64,000 nucleotides of DNA from Mycobacterium sp. ACS4054 (GTDB lineage: Bacteria; Actinomycetota; Actinomycetes; Mycobacteriales; Mycobacteriaceae): assembly GCF_001667275.1 (NCBI RefSeq), contig NZ_LZHV01000056.1, positions 1 through 64,000 of the forward strand. Reading direction: 5' to 3'. Shown in pieces: positions 55,305-64,000 of the stretch (its first letter is position 1; each line of letters begins with the position of its first letter). The notes under the pieces are model-generated. The model saw nothing but the letters and a program-made list of their open reading frames with translations, was not told the origin of the DNA and did no database searches. The translations under genes were made by a program, and so were the position numbers.

Positions 55305-56702
55305 ATGTCCGACATGAAGGGCAGCATCGGTAACCACGCGGTGGTATTGGGAGCGAGCATGGCCGGTTTGCTGGCCGCGCGGTCGCTCGCCGACTTCTTC
55401 GACACGGTCACCGTCGTGGAGCGCGACCCGCTCCCCGACGCCGACACCGCCCGACGGGGCGTGCCCCAGGGCCGGCACCTGCACGCGCTGTTGGCCCGAG
55501 GCGCCCAGGTGATCGAGGGGATGTTCCCCGGCGTCCTCGACGAGATGATCCTCGACGGCGCGCAGTACTTCGACGGCCAGGATCTGTCCGGGCTGTACTA
55601 CGACGTGGGCGGCCACCTGTTGGCGCGGCGCGGCAGCGCGACGGGGTTGACGGCCTACAGCGCGACCCGGCCCTTCCTCGAGGATCACGTCCGCGTCCGG
55701 CTGCGTCAGATCCCCAACGTCACGCTGCTCGACGACCACAGCATCTTGGGCCTGATCTCAACGGCGGACCATCGCCGCGTCACGGGGGTGCGGGTCGTCG
55801 GTCAACACAGCGGCGAACCCGTCACGCTGCACGCGGACCTGGTCGTCGACGCCACCGGGCGCGCCGCCCGCACCCCCACGTGGCTGGAAAGCCTGGGATA
55901 CGAGCGCCCGCGCGAGGATCGCATCGTCGTCCAGCTGACGTATGCCAGCCAGGCGCTGCGGATCACGTCGGACGCGCCGCGGGAGCTCGGCTTCCTCGTC
56001 GGGATCGTGCCGGGCCGGCCGAGGGGTTGCGGCCTGCTGCACTGCGAGAACGACACCTGGCTGCTCACGGTGATGGGGGTGGCCGGCGAGGAGCCGAAGA
56101 CTCTCGATCTTGCGACGTTGTGTGATTTCGTGGCGGACTGCGCGCCGGCCCATCTGCTGGCCGCGGTGCGCGCGGCCGAACCGATCGGGGAGCCGGTGCG
56201 GCACCGGGTGCCGTGCAGCCGGTGGCGCCGCTACGACAGGATGCGGCGCTTCCCCGAGGGCCTGCTGGTTACCGGCGACGCGATCTGCAGCTTCAACCCG
56301 GTCTACGGCCAGGGCATGACGGTCGCCGCGCTCGAGGCGTTGGCGCTGCGCGACTGCCTCTCCGCCGGCGGCGACGACCTGGCGCGGCGCTTCTTCCGTG
56401 CCGCGGCGGCGCCGATTCGCCAGGCGTGGCAGCTGTCGACCAACCCCGACCTCGCCCTGCCCGAAATCGAGGGCACCGCACCGCTGGCGGCGCGGCTGTT
56501 CAACAGGTACGTCGATCGCGTGCTCGCGGCGGCCGAAAGCGACACCGTCGCGTTCAATCAGTTCATCAGAGTGACCTCGCTCGTCGACCCCGCGACGAAA
56601 CTGTTGCGCCCGAACATGATCTGGCGCGCCGCCCGCGGGCGCCGGCACGGTGTCGAGCAACATGACGCGCCCGCCGACGTTCTGGCGAAGGCGGTGCCCT
56701 GA
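55305..56702 (+). CDS. FAD-dependent monooxygenase/hydroxylase (PHBH-like)
   Basis: About 465 aa. N-terminal FAD-binding VVLGASMAGLLAARSL with E in VVERDPLP, middle DLVVDATGR, and FAD ribityl-binding GLLVTGDAICSFNPVYGQGMTVA. The type is a class A flavoprotein hydroxylase or related oxidoreductase. The start is uncertain: GTG 55260, ATG 55305 and ATG 55314 are in frame, and GGAGG at about 55296 suits the last best. It is divergent from the large LuxR regulator. Substrate unknown. Confidence 0.82.
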   Translation: MSDMKGSIGNHAVVLGASMAGLLAARSLADFFDTVTVVERDPLPDADTARRGVPQGRHLHALLARGAQVIEGMFPGVLDEMILDGAQYFDGQDLSGLYYDVGGHLLARRGSATGLTAYSATRPFLEDHVRVRLRQIPNVTLLDDHSILGLISTADHRRVTGVRVVGQHSGEPVTLHADLVVDATGRAARTPTWLESLGYERPREDRIVVQLTYASQALRITSDAPRELGFLVGIVPGRPRGCGLLHCENDTWLLTVMGVAGEEPKTLDLATLCDFVADCAPAHLLAAVRAAEPIGEPVRHRVPCSRWRRYDRMRRFPEGLLVTGDAICSFNPVYGQGMTVAALEALALRDCLSAGGDDLARRFFRAAAAPIRQAWQLSTNPDLALPEIEGTAPLAARLFNRYVDRVLAAAESDTVAFNQFIRVTSLVDPATKLLRPNMIWRAARGRRHGVEQHDAPADVLAKAVP

Positions 56703-56703
56703 C

Positions 56704-57669
56704 CTACCGGCGGTAGGCCGGCGGCAGCGGCATCCCGAGTTCGCCCAGCACGCCGCGCAGCAGGGTCGGGAAGTCGGTGATGATGCCGTCGACGCCGTAA
56801 CCGATCTGCTCGCGCATGGCGCCGGCGTCGTTAACGGTCCAGGGAATGACCTTGAGCCCCAGCGCATGCGCGTGGTCGACATAGGCCGCACCGGTGACCA
56901 GCGTGTAACGGGGCGAGACGATGCTGGCGCCCACCAGCAGCGCGCCGAGCATCGGATCGCCGACGGCGCCGGCGTCGACGCCGGCCAGCCACGGTGAGCC
57001 GGGGGACCACGTCTGCCCGTTGTACAAGGCGACCAACGGAATCGACGGCTCGGCACGGTGAACCAGTGGCAGCGTCCGCCAGTCGAAGCTTTCGATCTCC
57101 ACCCGGTCGACCTTGCCCGCCGATCTGACCGCCGCCAGGATCACGTCGACGAACTGCTGGGGGTCGGCCGACGTGCCGGGCCGGTCGGCCGCCACCTTGG
57201 TCTCGATGTCGTAGCGCACGGCGGCGTGGTAGGAGTCGGCGAGCGCGAACACCTCCGGCAGGACAGCTATCTTGTTGCCGCGCACCACTTCGGCGCCGGG
57301 GAACTCGGCCAGCGGTCGCCCGCAGTCGAGCGTGCGGATCTGGGTCGCGGTCAGCTCGTGGACCAGCTTGCCGACGTAGGGGTACTGCGGGTCGCCGGTG
57401 AACGCGGGTCCGGTGTCGGCGCATTTCTCGGCGTCGATCGTCGGGTCGTGCCACACCAGCGGTTGCCCGTCCCTGGTGATGTTGACGTCGAGTTCGAGTG
57501 TGTCGACGCCCAATTCGAGCGCTTTGGCGAAGGCGCGCAACGATTCCTCGGTGGTCTCCCCGCGCCCGCCACGGTGGGCCTGCAGGTCGAAGTCGGCGGG
57601 TTGCGCCGAGGCGGTCGACGCACAGAGCAGGCTCAGCCCCAGCAGCGCGGCGACGAGGCGTGCTATCAA
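56704..57669 (-). CDS. Secreted glycerophosphodiester phosphodiesterase
   Basis: 321 aa. It has a signal peptide of about 22 residues (ARLVAALLGLSLLCASTASA). The GDPD catalytic landmarks are H32-R33 in AHRGG, E59 and D61 in LELDV and H74 in WHDP, and the barrel closes with GVDGIITDFP. It should hydrolyse deacylated phospholipids to glycerol-3-phosphate and an alcohol outside the membrane. TTG start at 57669 immediately after the rlmB stop, so it follows rlmB in the same transcript. Its stop is 1 bp from that of the convergent FAD monooxygenase. Confidence 0.87.
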   Translation of the reverse strand: MIARLVAALLGLSLLCASTASAQPADFDLQAHRGGRGETTEESLRAFAKALELGVDTLELDVNITRDGQPLVWHDPTIDAEKCADTGPAFTGDPQYPYVGKLVHELTATQIRTLDCGRPLAEFPGAEVVRGNKIAVLPEVFALADSYHAAVRYDIETKVAADRPGTSADPQQFVDVILAAVRSAGKVDRVEIESFDWRTLPLVHRAEPSIPLVALYNGQTWSPGSPWLAGVDAGAVGDPMLGALLVGASIVSPRYTLVTGAAYVDHAHALGLKVIPWTVNDAGAMREQIGYGVDGIITDFPTLLRGVLGELGMPLPPAYRR

Positions 57670-58602
57670 TTAATGCCTGCGCTGGCGGGCGATTTCGGCG
57701 AGCACCACGCCGGCGGCCACCGAGGCGTTCAGCGATTCGGCGTGCCCGGCCATCGGGATGGACACCACCTCGTCGCAGTTCTGCCGCACCAGTCGCGACA
57801 GCCCCTTGCCTTCAGATCCGACGACCACCACCAGCGGGTCGGCGCCGTCCACGTCGTCGACCACGGTGTCGCCGTCGGCGTCCAGGCCGATCACCCGGAT
57901 GCCGCGGTCGGCCCAATCCTTCAGCGTCCTGGTGAGATTGGTGGCCCGGGCCACCGGGACGCGGGCCGCGGCGCCGGCGCTGGTGCGCCAGGCCACCGCG
58001 GTCACCGACGCCGAACGCCGCTGCGGGATCAGCACGCCGTGACCGCCGAACGCCGCGACCGACCGCACGATCGCGCCCAGGTTGCGGGGATCGGAGATGT
58101 TGTCCAACGCGACCAACAGCGCGGGCGGGGCGTTGAGCGCGGCCGTCAACAGATCGTCGGGGTGGGCGTAGTTGTACGGCGGCACCTGCAGGGCGATGCC
58201 CTGATGCAGGTGGTTACTGGTCATCCGGTCCAGGTCGGTGCGCGGCACCTCGAGGATCGAGATGCCCGAATCCGCCGCGCGGGCAACGCTTTCGGTGACC
58301 CGTTCGTCGGCGTCGATGCCCAGGGCCACGTAAAGGGCGGTCGCCGGCACACCGGCACGCAGACATTCCAGCACCGGGTTGCGGCCGAGCACGGTTTCCG
58401 TCTCGTCGGTCGGGCGTTTGGCGGGCCGGCGCGACTGGGACTGGGCGCGCTTGGCGGCGGGATGGTTGGGACGCAGGTGTGCCGGCGGGGTGGGCCCGCG
58501 ACCCTCCAAACCCCGGCGGCGCTGGCCGCCCGAGCCGACGGTGGGCCCCTTCTTGCTGCCCGCTTTGCGGATCGCCCCGCGGCGCCGCGAATTGCCCGCC
58601 AT
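57670..58602 (-). CDS. rlmB: 23S rRNA 2'-O-methyltransferase, TrmH/SpoU family (RlmB-like)
   Basis: 310 aa, the counterpart of Rv3579c. The N-terminal ~75 residues are a basic, Gly/Arg-rich extension. Then comes a substrate-binding domain ([14 protein letters not shown]). The SPOUT knot domain has motif 1 [14 protein letters not shown], motif 2 [11 protein letters not shown] and motif 3 [17 protein letters not shown]. It methylates rRNA (G2251 in E. coli). The ATG at 58602 directly follows the cysS stop. Confidence 0.9.
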   Translation of the reverse strand: MAGNSRRRGAIRKAGSKKGPTVGSGGQRRRGLEGRGPTPPAHLRPNHPAAKRAQSQSRRPAKRPTDETETVLGRNPVLECLRAGVPATALYVALGIDADERVTESVARAADSGISILEVPRTDLDRMTSNHLHQGIALQVPPYNYAHPDDLLTAALNAPPALLVALDNISDPRNLGAIVRSVAAFGGHGVLIPQRRSASVTAVAWRTSAGAAARVPVARATNLTRTLKDWADRGIRVIGLDADGDTVVDDVDGADPLVVVVGSEGKGLSRLVRQNCDEVVSIPMAGHAESLNASVAAGVVLAEIARQRRH

Positions 58603-60021
58603 CTAGTCGGTGCGCTTTTCTTCGCCGGCCTGCAGCGACCACTGCGGCCCGTCGGCGGTGTCGGTGACCTCGATGCCGGCGATCTTCAACCGATCCCGGA
58701 TCTCGTCGGCGAGCGCCCAATTACGTTGCTCGCGGGCCTTTTCCCGGTTTTCCAGTTCGGCCCGCACCAGCACCTCGACGGCGGCCAGCGCGGCCGACGT
58801 CTCGTCGCGGGTCTCCCAGCGCTCGTCGAGCGGGTCGCAGCCCAGGATGCCCATCATGGCGCGGATCGCGCGGGCGTGCTGCAGCGCGCCCTCGTGATCG
58901 CCACTGTCGAGCGCCCGGTTGCCCTCCGCGCGGGCGTGGTGCACCTCGGCCAGCGCGGCCGGGACCGCCAAGTCGTCGTCGAGCGCCTCGGCGAAGCGCG
59001 GGGTCGGATCGCCGGGCTCGACGGCGCCGACGCGAACGCGGACGCGGTGCAGGAATTCCTCAACGCCCACATAGGCTTTCACCGCGTCCTGCAGGGCGGT
59101 GTCGGAGAATTCCAGCATCGACCGGTAATGCGCGCTGCCCAGGTAGTAGCGCAGCTCCGCCGGCCGCACCCGCTCCAGCAGCGCCGGGATGGCCAGCACG
59201 TTGCCCAGCGACTTGCTCATCTTCTCGCCGCCCATGGTGACCCAGCCGTTGTGCAGCCAGTAGCGGGCGAACCCGTCGCCGGCGGCGCGGCTCTGCGCGA
59301 TCTCGTTCTCGTGATGCGGGAACACCAAATCCATTCCGCCGCAATGGATGTCGAATTCCGGTCCCAGGTAGGTGCGGGCCATCGCCGAGCACTCCAGGTG
59401 CCAGCCCGGACGGCCGCGGCCCCACGGCGAGGGCCACGACGGTTCCCCGGGCTTTTCGCCCTTCCAGAGCGTGAAGTCGCGCTGGTCGCGCTTGCCGGTG
59501 GCCACGCCCTCGCCCTGATGGACGTCGTCGACCTTGTGCCCCGACAACTGTCCGTACTCGGGATAACTCAGCACGTCGAAGTAGACGTCGCCGGCGGCCG
59601 CGTAGGCGTGGCCGGTTTCGATCAGGCGGTCCATCAATTCGACCATCTGGGTGATGTGCCCGGTGGCTCGCGGTTCGGCCGATGGCGGCAGGACGTCCAA
59701 GGCGTCGTAGGCGGCGCTGAAGGCGCGCTCGTAGGTGGCCGCCCACTCCCACCACGGGCGGCCGGCCGCGGCGGCCTTGGCCAGGATCTTGTCCTCGATG
59801 TCGGTGACGTTGCGGATGAACGCGACGTCGCAGCCGCGCGCCATCAGCCACCGGCGCAGGATGTCAAAGGCCACGCCGCTGCGGACATGCCCGATGTGCG
59901 GCAGGCCCTGCACGGTGGCGCCACACAGGTAGATGGAGACGTGGCCCTCGCGCAGCGGGACGAAGTCACGCACGGCACCGGCCGCCGTGTCGTGTAGCCG
60001 CAGACGGGCGCGATCGGTCAC
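58603..60021 (-). CDS. cysS: Cysteinyl-tRNA synthetase
   Basis: 472 aa (Rv3580c is 469), class I synthetase. HIGH signature in [16 protein letters not shown] in [11 protein letters not shown]. Zinc-site residues are visible as Cys in YLCGATVQG, Cys in HLECSAM and His/Glu in FPHHENE. The GTG at 60021 is the start. It is in a compact minus-strand run carD-ispD-ispF-cysS-rlmB. Confidence 0.96.
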   Translation of the reverse strand: MTDRARLRLHDTAAGAVRDFVPLREGHVSIYLCGATVQGLPHIGHVRSGVAFDILRRWLMARGCDVAFIRNVTDIEDKILAKAAAAGRPWWEWAATYERAFSAAYDALDVLPPSAEPRATGHITQMVELMDRLIETGHAYAAAGDVYFDVLSYPEYGQLSGHKVDDVHQGEGVATGKRDQRDFTLWKGEKPGEPSWPSPWGRGRPGWHLECSAMARTYLGPEFDIHCGGMDLVFPHHENEIAQSRAAGDGFARYWLHNGWVTMGGEKMSKSLGNVLAIPALLERVRPAELRYYLGSAHYRSMLEFSDTALQDAVKAYVGVEEFLHRVRVRVGAVEPGDPTPRFAEALDDDLAVPAALAEVHHARAEGNRALDSGDHEGALQHARAIRAMMGILGCDPLDERWETRDETSAALAAVEVLVRAELENREKAREQRNWALADEIRDRLKIAGIEVTDTADGPQWSLQAGEEKRTD

Positions 60022-60069
60022 GACGTGCCAGCTTACCGGGTGGTTCCGCGCCGCCCGGTGCTGCGCGCC

Positions 60070-60549
60070 TCAGCCGGCGGGAACCACCAATGCGGTGGCG
60101 ATGGCGGCGCGTCCCTCGCCGCGGCCGGTCAGCCCCAAACCGTCGGTCGTCGTCGCCGATACCGACACCGGCGCGCCCAGCAGCTCGGCGAGCACCCGCT
60201 GCGCCTCGTCACGGCGGGGACCGACCCTGGGCTGGTTGCCGATCAGCTGCACCGCGGCGTTTCCGATTCGAAAGCCCGCGCGCGCCACCAGGTCGGCGAC
60301 GTGGCGCAGCATGTCGGCGCCGCTGACGCCCTGCCAGCGCGGGTCGTCGACCCCGAAGACGGCGCCGAGATCGCCCAGCCCCGCGGCCGACAACAGCGCG
60401 TCGCACAACGCGTGCGCCCCCACGTCGCCGTCGGAGTGGCCGGCGCAGCCGTCGGCCCCGTCGAACAGCAACCCCACCAGCCAGCACGGCCGCCCGGGCT
60501 CGATCGGATGCACGTCGACGCCCAGGCCGACCCGCGGCAGCTCGCTCAC
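60070..60549 (-). CDS. ispF: 2-C-methyl-D-erythritol 2,4-cyclodiphosphate synthase
   Basis: 159 aa, equal to Rv3581c. The metal ligands are D12 and H14 in GVDVHP and H46 in GAHALCD. The motif AGHSDGDV is intact. The enzyme forms MEcPP in the MEP isoprenoid pathway. GTG start at 60549 overlaps the ispD stop (GTGA), joining two steps of one pathway. Confidence 0.96.
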   Translation of the reverse strand: MSELPRVGLGVDVHPIEPGRPCWLVGLLFDGADGCAGHSDGDVGAHALCDALLSAAGLGDLGAVFGVDDPRWQGVSGADMLRHVADLVARAGFRIGNAAVQLIGNQPRVGPRRDEAQRVLAELLGAPVSVSATTTDGLGLTGRGEGRAAIATALVVPAG

Positions 60550-61217
60550 CCGCGCACGATCGCTTCGGCCAGCAGGAGATCGAGCCGGGTGGTGATCTTG
60601 AAGGCCAGCGGGTCGCCGTCGACCACCTGAACCTGGCCACCGACGTGCTCGACGAGCGATGCGTCGTCGGTGAATTCCGCGGTGCCGGCGCGCTGGTAGG
60701 CCCGCAGCAGCAGCTCGCGGGCGAACCCTTGCGGGGTCTGCACGGCGCGCAGGCCGGCCCGCTCGGGCGTGCCCAGGACCACACCGTTGGCGTCCACGGC
60801 CTTGATGGTGTCATGCAGCGGCAGCGCGGGCACGACCGCGCCGTGCCCGGCCCGCAGCGCCTCCACCACCCGCACGATCAGCGCGGGGGGCGTCAGGGCA
60901 CGGGCGGCGTCGTGGACGAGCACGAACTCGGGGTCACCGGTCAGCGCCGCCAGCGCCAGGCTCACGGATGTGGTGCGATCGGCCCCGCCGGCGACGACGG
61001 TCGCCCGCTCGCCCAGGGCCCGCTTGGCCTCGTCGACCCGGGCCGCCGGAACGGCGACCACCACGTGGTCGACGACGGAAGAATCCAGCAAACCGGCTAC
61101 GGCGCGGTCCAGCAGGGTGCGCCCGTCGACCTCGCAGAATGCCTTGGGAATGCCGGCGCTCAATCGCTCCCCCGACCCTGCGGCCGGGACCACTGCGACG
61201 ACCGTGCCCGTGACCAC
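60546..61217 (-). CDS. ispD: 2-C-methyl-D-erythritol 4-phosphate cytidylyltransferase
   Basis: 223 aa (Rv3582c is 231). The nucleotide-binding motif [11 protein letters not shown] with the catalytic K in GIPKAF, and the second motif VLVHDAARA, are present. It makes CDP-methylerythritol from CTP and MEP. GTG start at 61217, 16 bp after carD, and overlapping ispF. Confidence 0.95.
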   Translation of the reverse strand: MVTGTVVAVVPAAGSGERLSAGIPKAFCEVDGRTLLDRAVAGLLDSSVVDHVVVAVPAARVDEAKRALGERATVVAGGADRTTSVSLALAALTGDPEFVLVHDAARALTPPALIVRVVEALRAGHGAVVPALPLHDTIKAVDANGVVLGTPERAGLRAVQTPQGFARELLLRAYQRAGTAEFTDDASLVEHVGGQVQVVDGDPLAFKITTRLDLLLAEAIVRG

Positions 61218-61233
61218 CGGAGCGTCAGGGCCT

Positions 61234-62009
<776 letters not shown>

Positions 62010-62558
62010 GTGAACCGCTTCGAGATGAGCCTCCCCGTCCGCCCCGCGCTGAGGTTGCTCGCCGGCCTGGTGCTCGCGCTCGTGCTCAGCGGCTGCGGCG
62101 CCGGCCAGGTCTCGCAGATGGCCGTCCAGGAGCCCGCGATCAACGGCAACAAGGTCACGTTCAACAACGTGGCGCTGCGCGACATCCGCATGCAGGCCCA
62201 GCAGACCAGCGCCTCCATCCAGCCCGGGCAGGCGGTGGAGCTGGTGCTGGTGGCCATCAACCAATCGCCGAGCGTGCCGGACAGGCTGGTGAGCATCACC
62301 AGCGACGTCGGCTCGGTGACCCTGAGCGGAGACGGTCGGCTGCCCGCCGGCGGCATGCTGTTGATCGGCACCCCGGAGGGCCAGAAGGTGGCGCCCGGGC
62401 CGATGGGCTCCAGCAACGCGGTCAGGGCGACCGTCAACCTGGCCAAGCCGATCAGCAACGGGCTGCTGTACAACTTCACCTTCAACTTCGAGAAGGCCGG
62501 TCAGGCCACCGTGCAGGTGCCGGTTTCGGCCGGGCTGGATCAGCCGCAGCAAAGCTAG
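62010..62558 (+). CDS. lpqE: LpqE, conserved mycobacterial lipoprotein
   Basis: 182 aa, equal to Rv3584. The signal peptide ends in the lipobox LVLSGC (Cys29). The mature domain is a beta-sandwich pattern without an evident catalytic motif; the function is unknown. GTG start at 62010 with GGAGG six bases upstream. Divergent from carD, followed after 59 bp by radA. Confidence 0.92.
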   Translation: MNRFEMSLPVRPALRLLAGLVLALVLSGCGAGQVSQMAVQEPAINGNKVTFNNVALRDIRMQAQQTSASIQPGQAVELVLVAINQSPSVPDRLVSITSDVGSVTLSGDGRLPAGGMLLIGTPEGQKVAPGPMGSSNAVRATVNLAKPISNGLLYNFTFNFEKAGQATVQVPVSAGLDQPQQS

Positions 62559-62617
62559 CGGGGCGTAACCGCCTGTCATAGCCGGGATTTGTCGTACCGG
62601 CTCGATACCGTCATGGC

Positions 62618-64000
62618 GTGGCAAATCCGCGCTCCCAGTACCGCTGCTCCGAATGCCAGCACGTCACCGCCAAGTGGGTGGGCCGCTGCCTGGAGTGCGG
62701 CACCTGGGGCACCGTCGACCAGGCGCCGGTGCTGAGCGCGGTCGGCGGCCGCCGCGCGGGGCCGGCGTCGGCCTCGGCTTCGCGCCCCGTCCCGATCACC
62801 TCCGTCGAGCCCAACGCCAGCCAGCACCGCTCGACTGGCGTCGGGGAGCTCGACCGGGTGCTCGGGGGCGGCGTGGTGCCCGGTTCGGTCACGCTGCTGG
62901 CGGGCGATCCGGGCGTGGGCAAGTCAACGCTGCTGCTCAAGGTGGCCCATCGCTGGGCGCTTTCGGGCCGGCGCGCGCTGTACATCTCCGGTGAGGAGTC
63001 CGCCGGGCAGATCCGGCTGCGCGCGGACCGCATCGGCTGCGGCTCCGACGAGGTCTACCTGGCCGCCGAATCCGACGTGCACACGGTGCTGGACCACATC
63101 GCCACCGTGCGGCCCGCGCTGGTCATCGTCGATTCGGTGCAAACCATGTCCACGACGGAGGCCGACGGCGTCGCCGGTGGGGTGACGCAGGTCCGCGCGG
63201 TCACCGCGGCGCTGACGGCGGCCGCCAAGGCCAACGGCGTCGCGCTCATCCTGGTCGGCCATGTCACCAAGGACGGCGCCATCGCCGGGCCGCGGTCGCT
63301 GGAGCACCTGGTGGATGTGGTCTTGCATTTCGAGGGTGACCGCAACGGGTCGCTGCGGATGGTTCGCGGGGTCAAGAACCGGTTCGGCGCGGCCGACGAG
63401 GTGGGTTGTTTCCTGTTGCACGACAACGGAATCGAGGACGTTTCCGACCCGTCGAACCTCTTTCTGGACCAGCGGCCCGCGCCGGTCGCGGGGACCGCGA
63501 TCACCGTGACCCTGGACGGCAAGCGGCCGCTGATCGGGGAGGTCCAGGCGCTGCTGGCCATGCCCGGCGGCGGTTCGCCGCGCCGCGCGGTCAGCGGCAT
63601 CGACCACTCCCGGGCCGCGATGATCAGCGCCGTGCTGGAAAAGCACGGCAAGCTGACCGTCGGTGTCCACGACATCTACCTGTCCACGGTGGGCGGCATG
63701 CGGTTGACCGATCCCTCATCGGATCTGGCCGTCGCGATGGCGCTGGCGTCGGCGTACTCCGACCTGCCGTTGCCGACGACGGCGGTGATGATCGGCGAGG
63801 TCGGGTTGGCCGGTGACCTGCGGCGGGTCAGCGGCATGGAGCGGCGGCTGGGCGAGGCGGCGCGCCAGGGATTCACCATCGCGCTCATCCCCGACGGCGA
63901 CGATCCCCGCCGCGAGATCGTGCCGAGCGGGATGCGGGCGCTGCGGGCGCCGACGATCGCGGCCGCGCTGCAGCACATGAAAGCGATCGCGGGTCCCCGC
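62618..64000 (+). CDS. radA: RadA, DNA repair/recombination ATPase (3' end cut by the window)
   Basis: 461 codons are visible from the GTG at 62618 with no stop before the window edge; Rv3585 is 480 aa, so about 20 residues are missing. The N-terminal four-cysteine zinc finger is C10, C13, C24 and C27. The RecA-like core has Walker A GDPGVGKS at 96-103 and the RadA-specific KNRFG motif. The C-terminal Lon-protease-like domain ([17 protein letters not shown] onward) lacks catalytic residues, as expected. RadA drives branch migration during recombination. Confidence 0.95.
   Translation, partial: MANPRSQYRCSECQHVTAKWVGRCLECGTWGTVDQAPVLSAVGGRRAGPASASASRPVPITSVEPNASQHRSTGVGELDRVLGGGVVPGSVTLLAGDPGVGKSTLLLKVAHRWALSGRRALYISGEESAGQIRLRADRIGCGSDEVYLAAESDVHTVLDHIATVRPALVIVDSVQTMSTTEADGVAGGVTQVRAVTAALTAAAKANGVALILVGHVTKDGAIAGPRSLEHLVDVVLHFEGDRNGSLRMVRGVKNRFGAADEVGCFLLHDNGIEDVSDPSNLFLDQRPAPVAGTAITVTLDGKRPLIGEVQALLAMPGGGSPRRAVSGIDHSRAAMISAVLEKHGKLTVGVHDIYLSTVGGMRLTDPSSDLAVAMALASAYSDLPLPTTAVMIGEVGLAGDLRRVSGMERRLGEAARQGFTIALIPDGDDPRREIVPSGMRALRAPTIAAALQHMKAIAGPR

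Noticed and set aside
57058..59997. 979-aa plus-strand reading frame
   Set aside because: Antisense across GDPD, rlmB and cysS; it spans three well-supported genes and has no recognisable domain.

Overview
The window is actinobacterial chromosome, almost certainly a slow-growing Mycobacterium. It has very high G+C, many GTG/TTG starts and stop-start overlaps of the ATGA/GTGA/TGATG type. From about 4.1 kb to the right edge the gene order is that of the M. tuberculosis Rv3540c-Rv3585 region. A Mycobacterium avium-complex-like species is plausible, but the species cannot be fixed from the sequence alone. The first ~130 bases are runs of G and C that look like an assembly-edge artefact.

Left edge (0.2-4.1 kb): a cyclic-nucleotide-binding/patatin phospholipase, an FHA-adenylate cyclase, and a DUF559-type nuclease-like gene with GTGCGGCYRGCCGCAC palindromes on both sides. 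4.1-11.4 kb: the igr operon (cyp125-fadE28-fadE29-chsH2-chsH1-ltp2) and the divergent fadA5, for cholesterol side-chain removal, with two KstR operators between them. 11.4-14.3 kb: an accessory group (SnoaL-like protein, Ddn, a P450, a PPOX flavoprotein). 14.3-29.7 kb: the KstR2 regulon for C/D-ring (HIP) degradation: two SDR genes, echA20-ipdABC, fadA6, kstR2, ipdF-fadE30, and fadD3-fadE31-32-33-aspB. Three KstR2 operators mark its promoters.

29.7-41.5 kb: ring A/B degradation (hsaA-hsaD-hsaC-hsaB, kshB, nat). Here nat is separated from hsaB by a ~5.5-kb block. The block encodes a DsbA-like monothiol protein, a PknK-type kinase fused to twelve kelch repeats, a nitroreductase-like protein and two small membrane proteins. 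41.5-44.6 kb: fadE34 and the divergent regulator kstR, with a perfect KstR operator between them.

44.6-57.7 kb: a LacI regulator, a ZnuABC-type metal ABC operon behind a Zur-like box, the lipoprotein LppH, a lone PxpA, a metallo-beta-lactamase-fold protein, an ArsB-type transporter, a DUF3303-like protein, a large LuxR ATPase divergent from an FAD monooxygenase, and a secreted GDPD. 57.7-64.0 kb: housekeeping genes rlmB, cysS, ispF, ispD and carD, then lpqE and a 3'-truncated radA.

Together the central 40 kb encodes most of the pathway from cholesterol side-chain removal to central metabolites. KstR (early steps) and KstR2 (late steps) control it. No gene-free stretch exceeds 300 bases. I saw no tRNA, rRNA, insertion sequence or CRISPR array.
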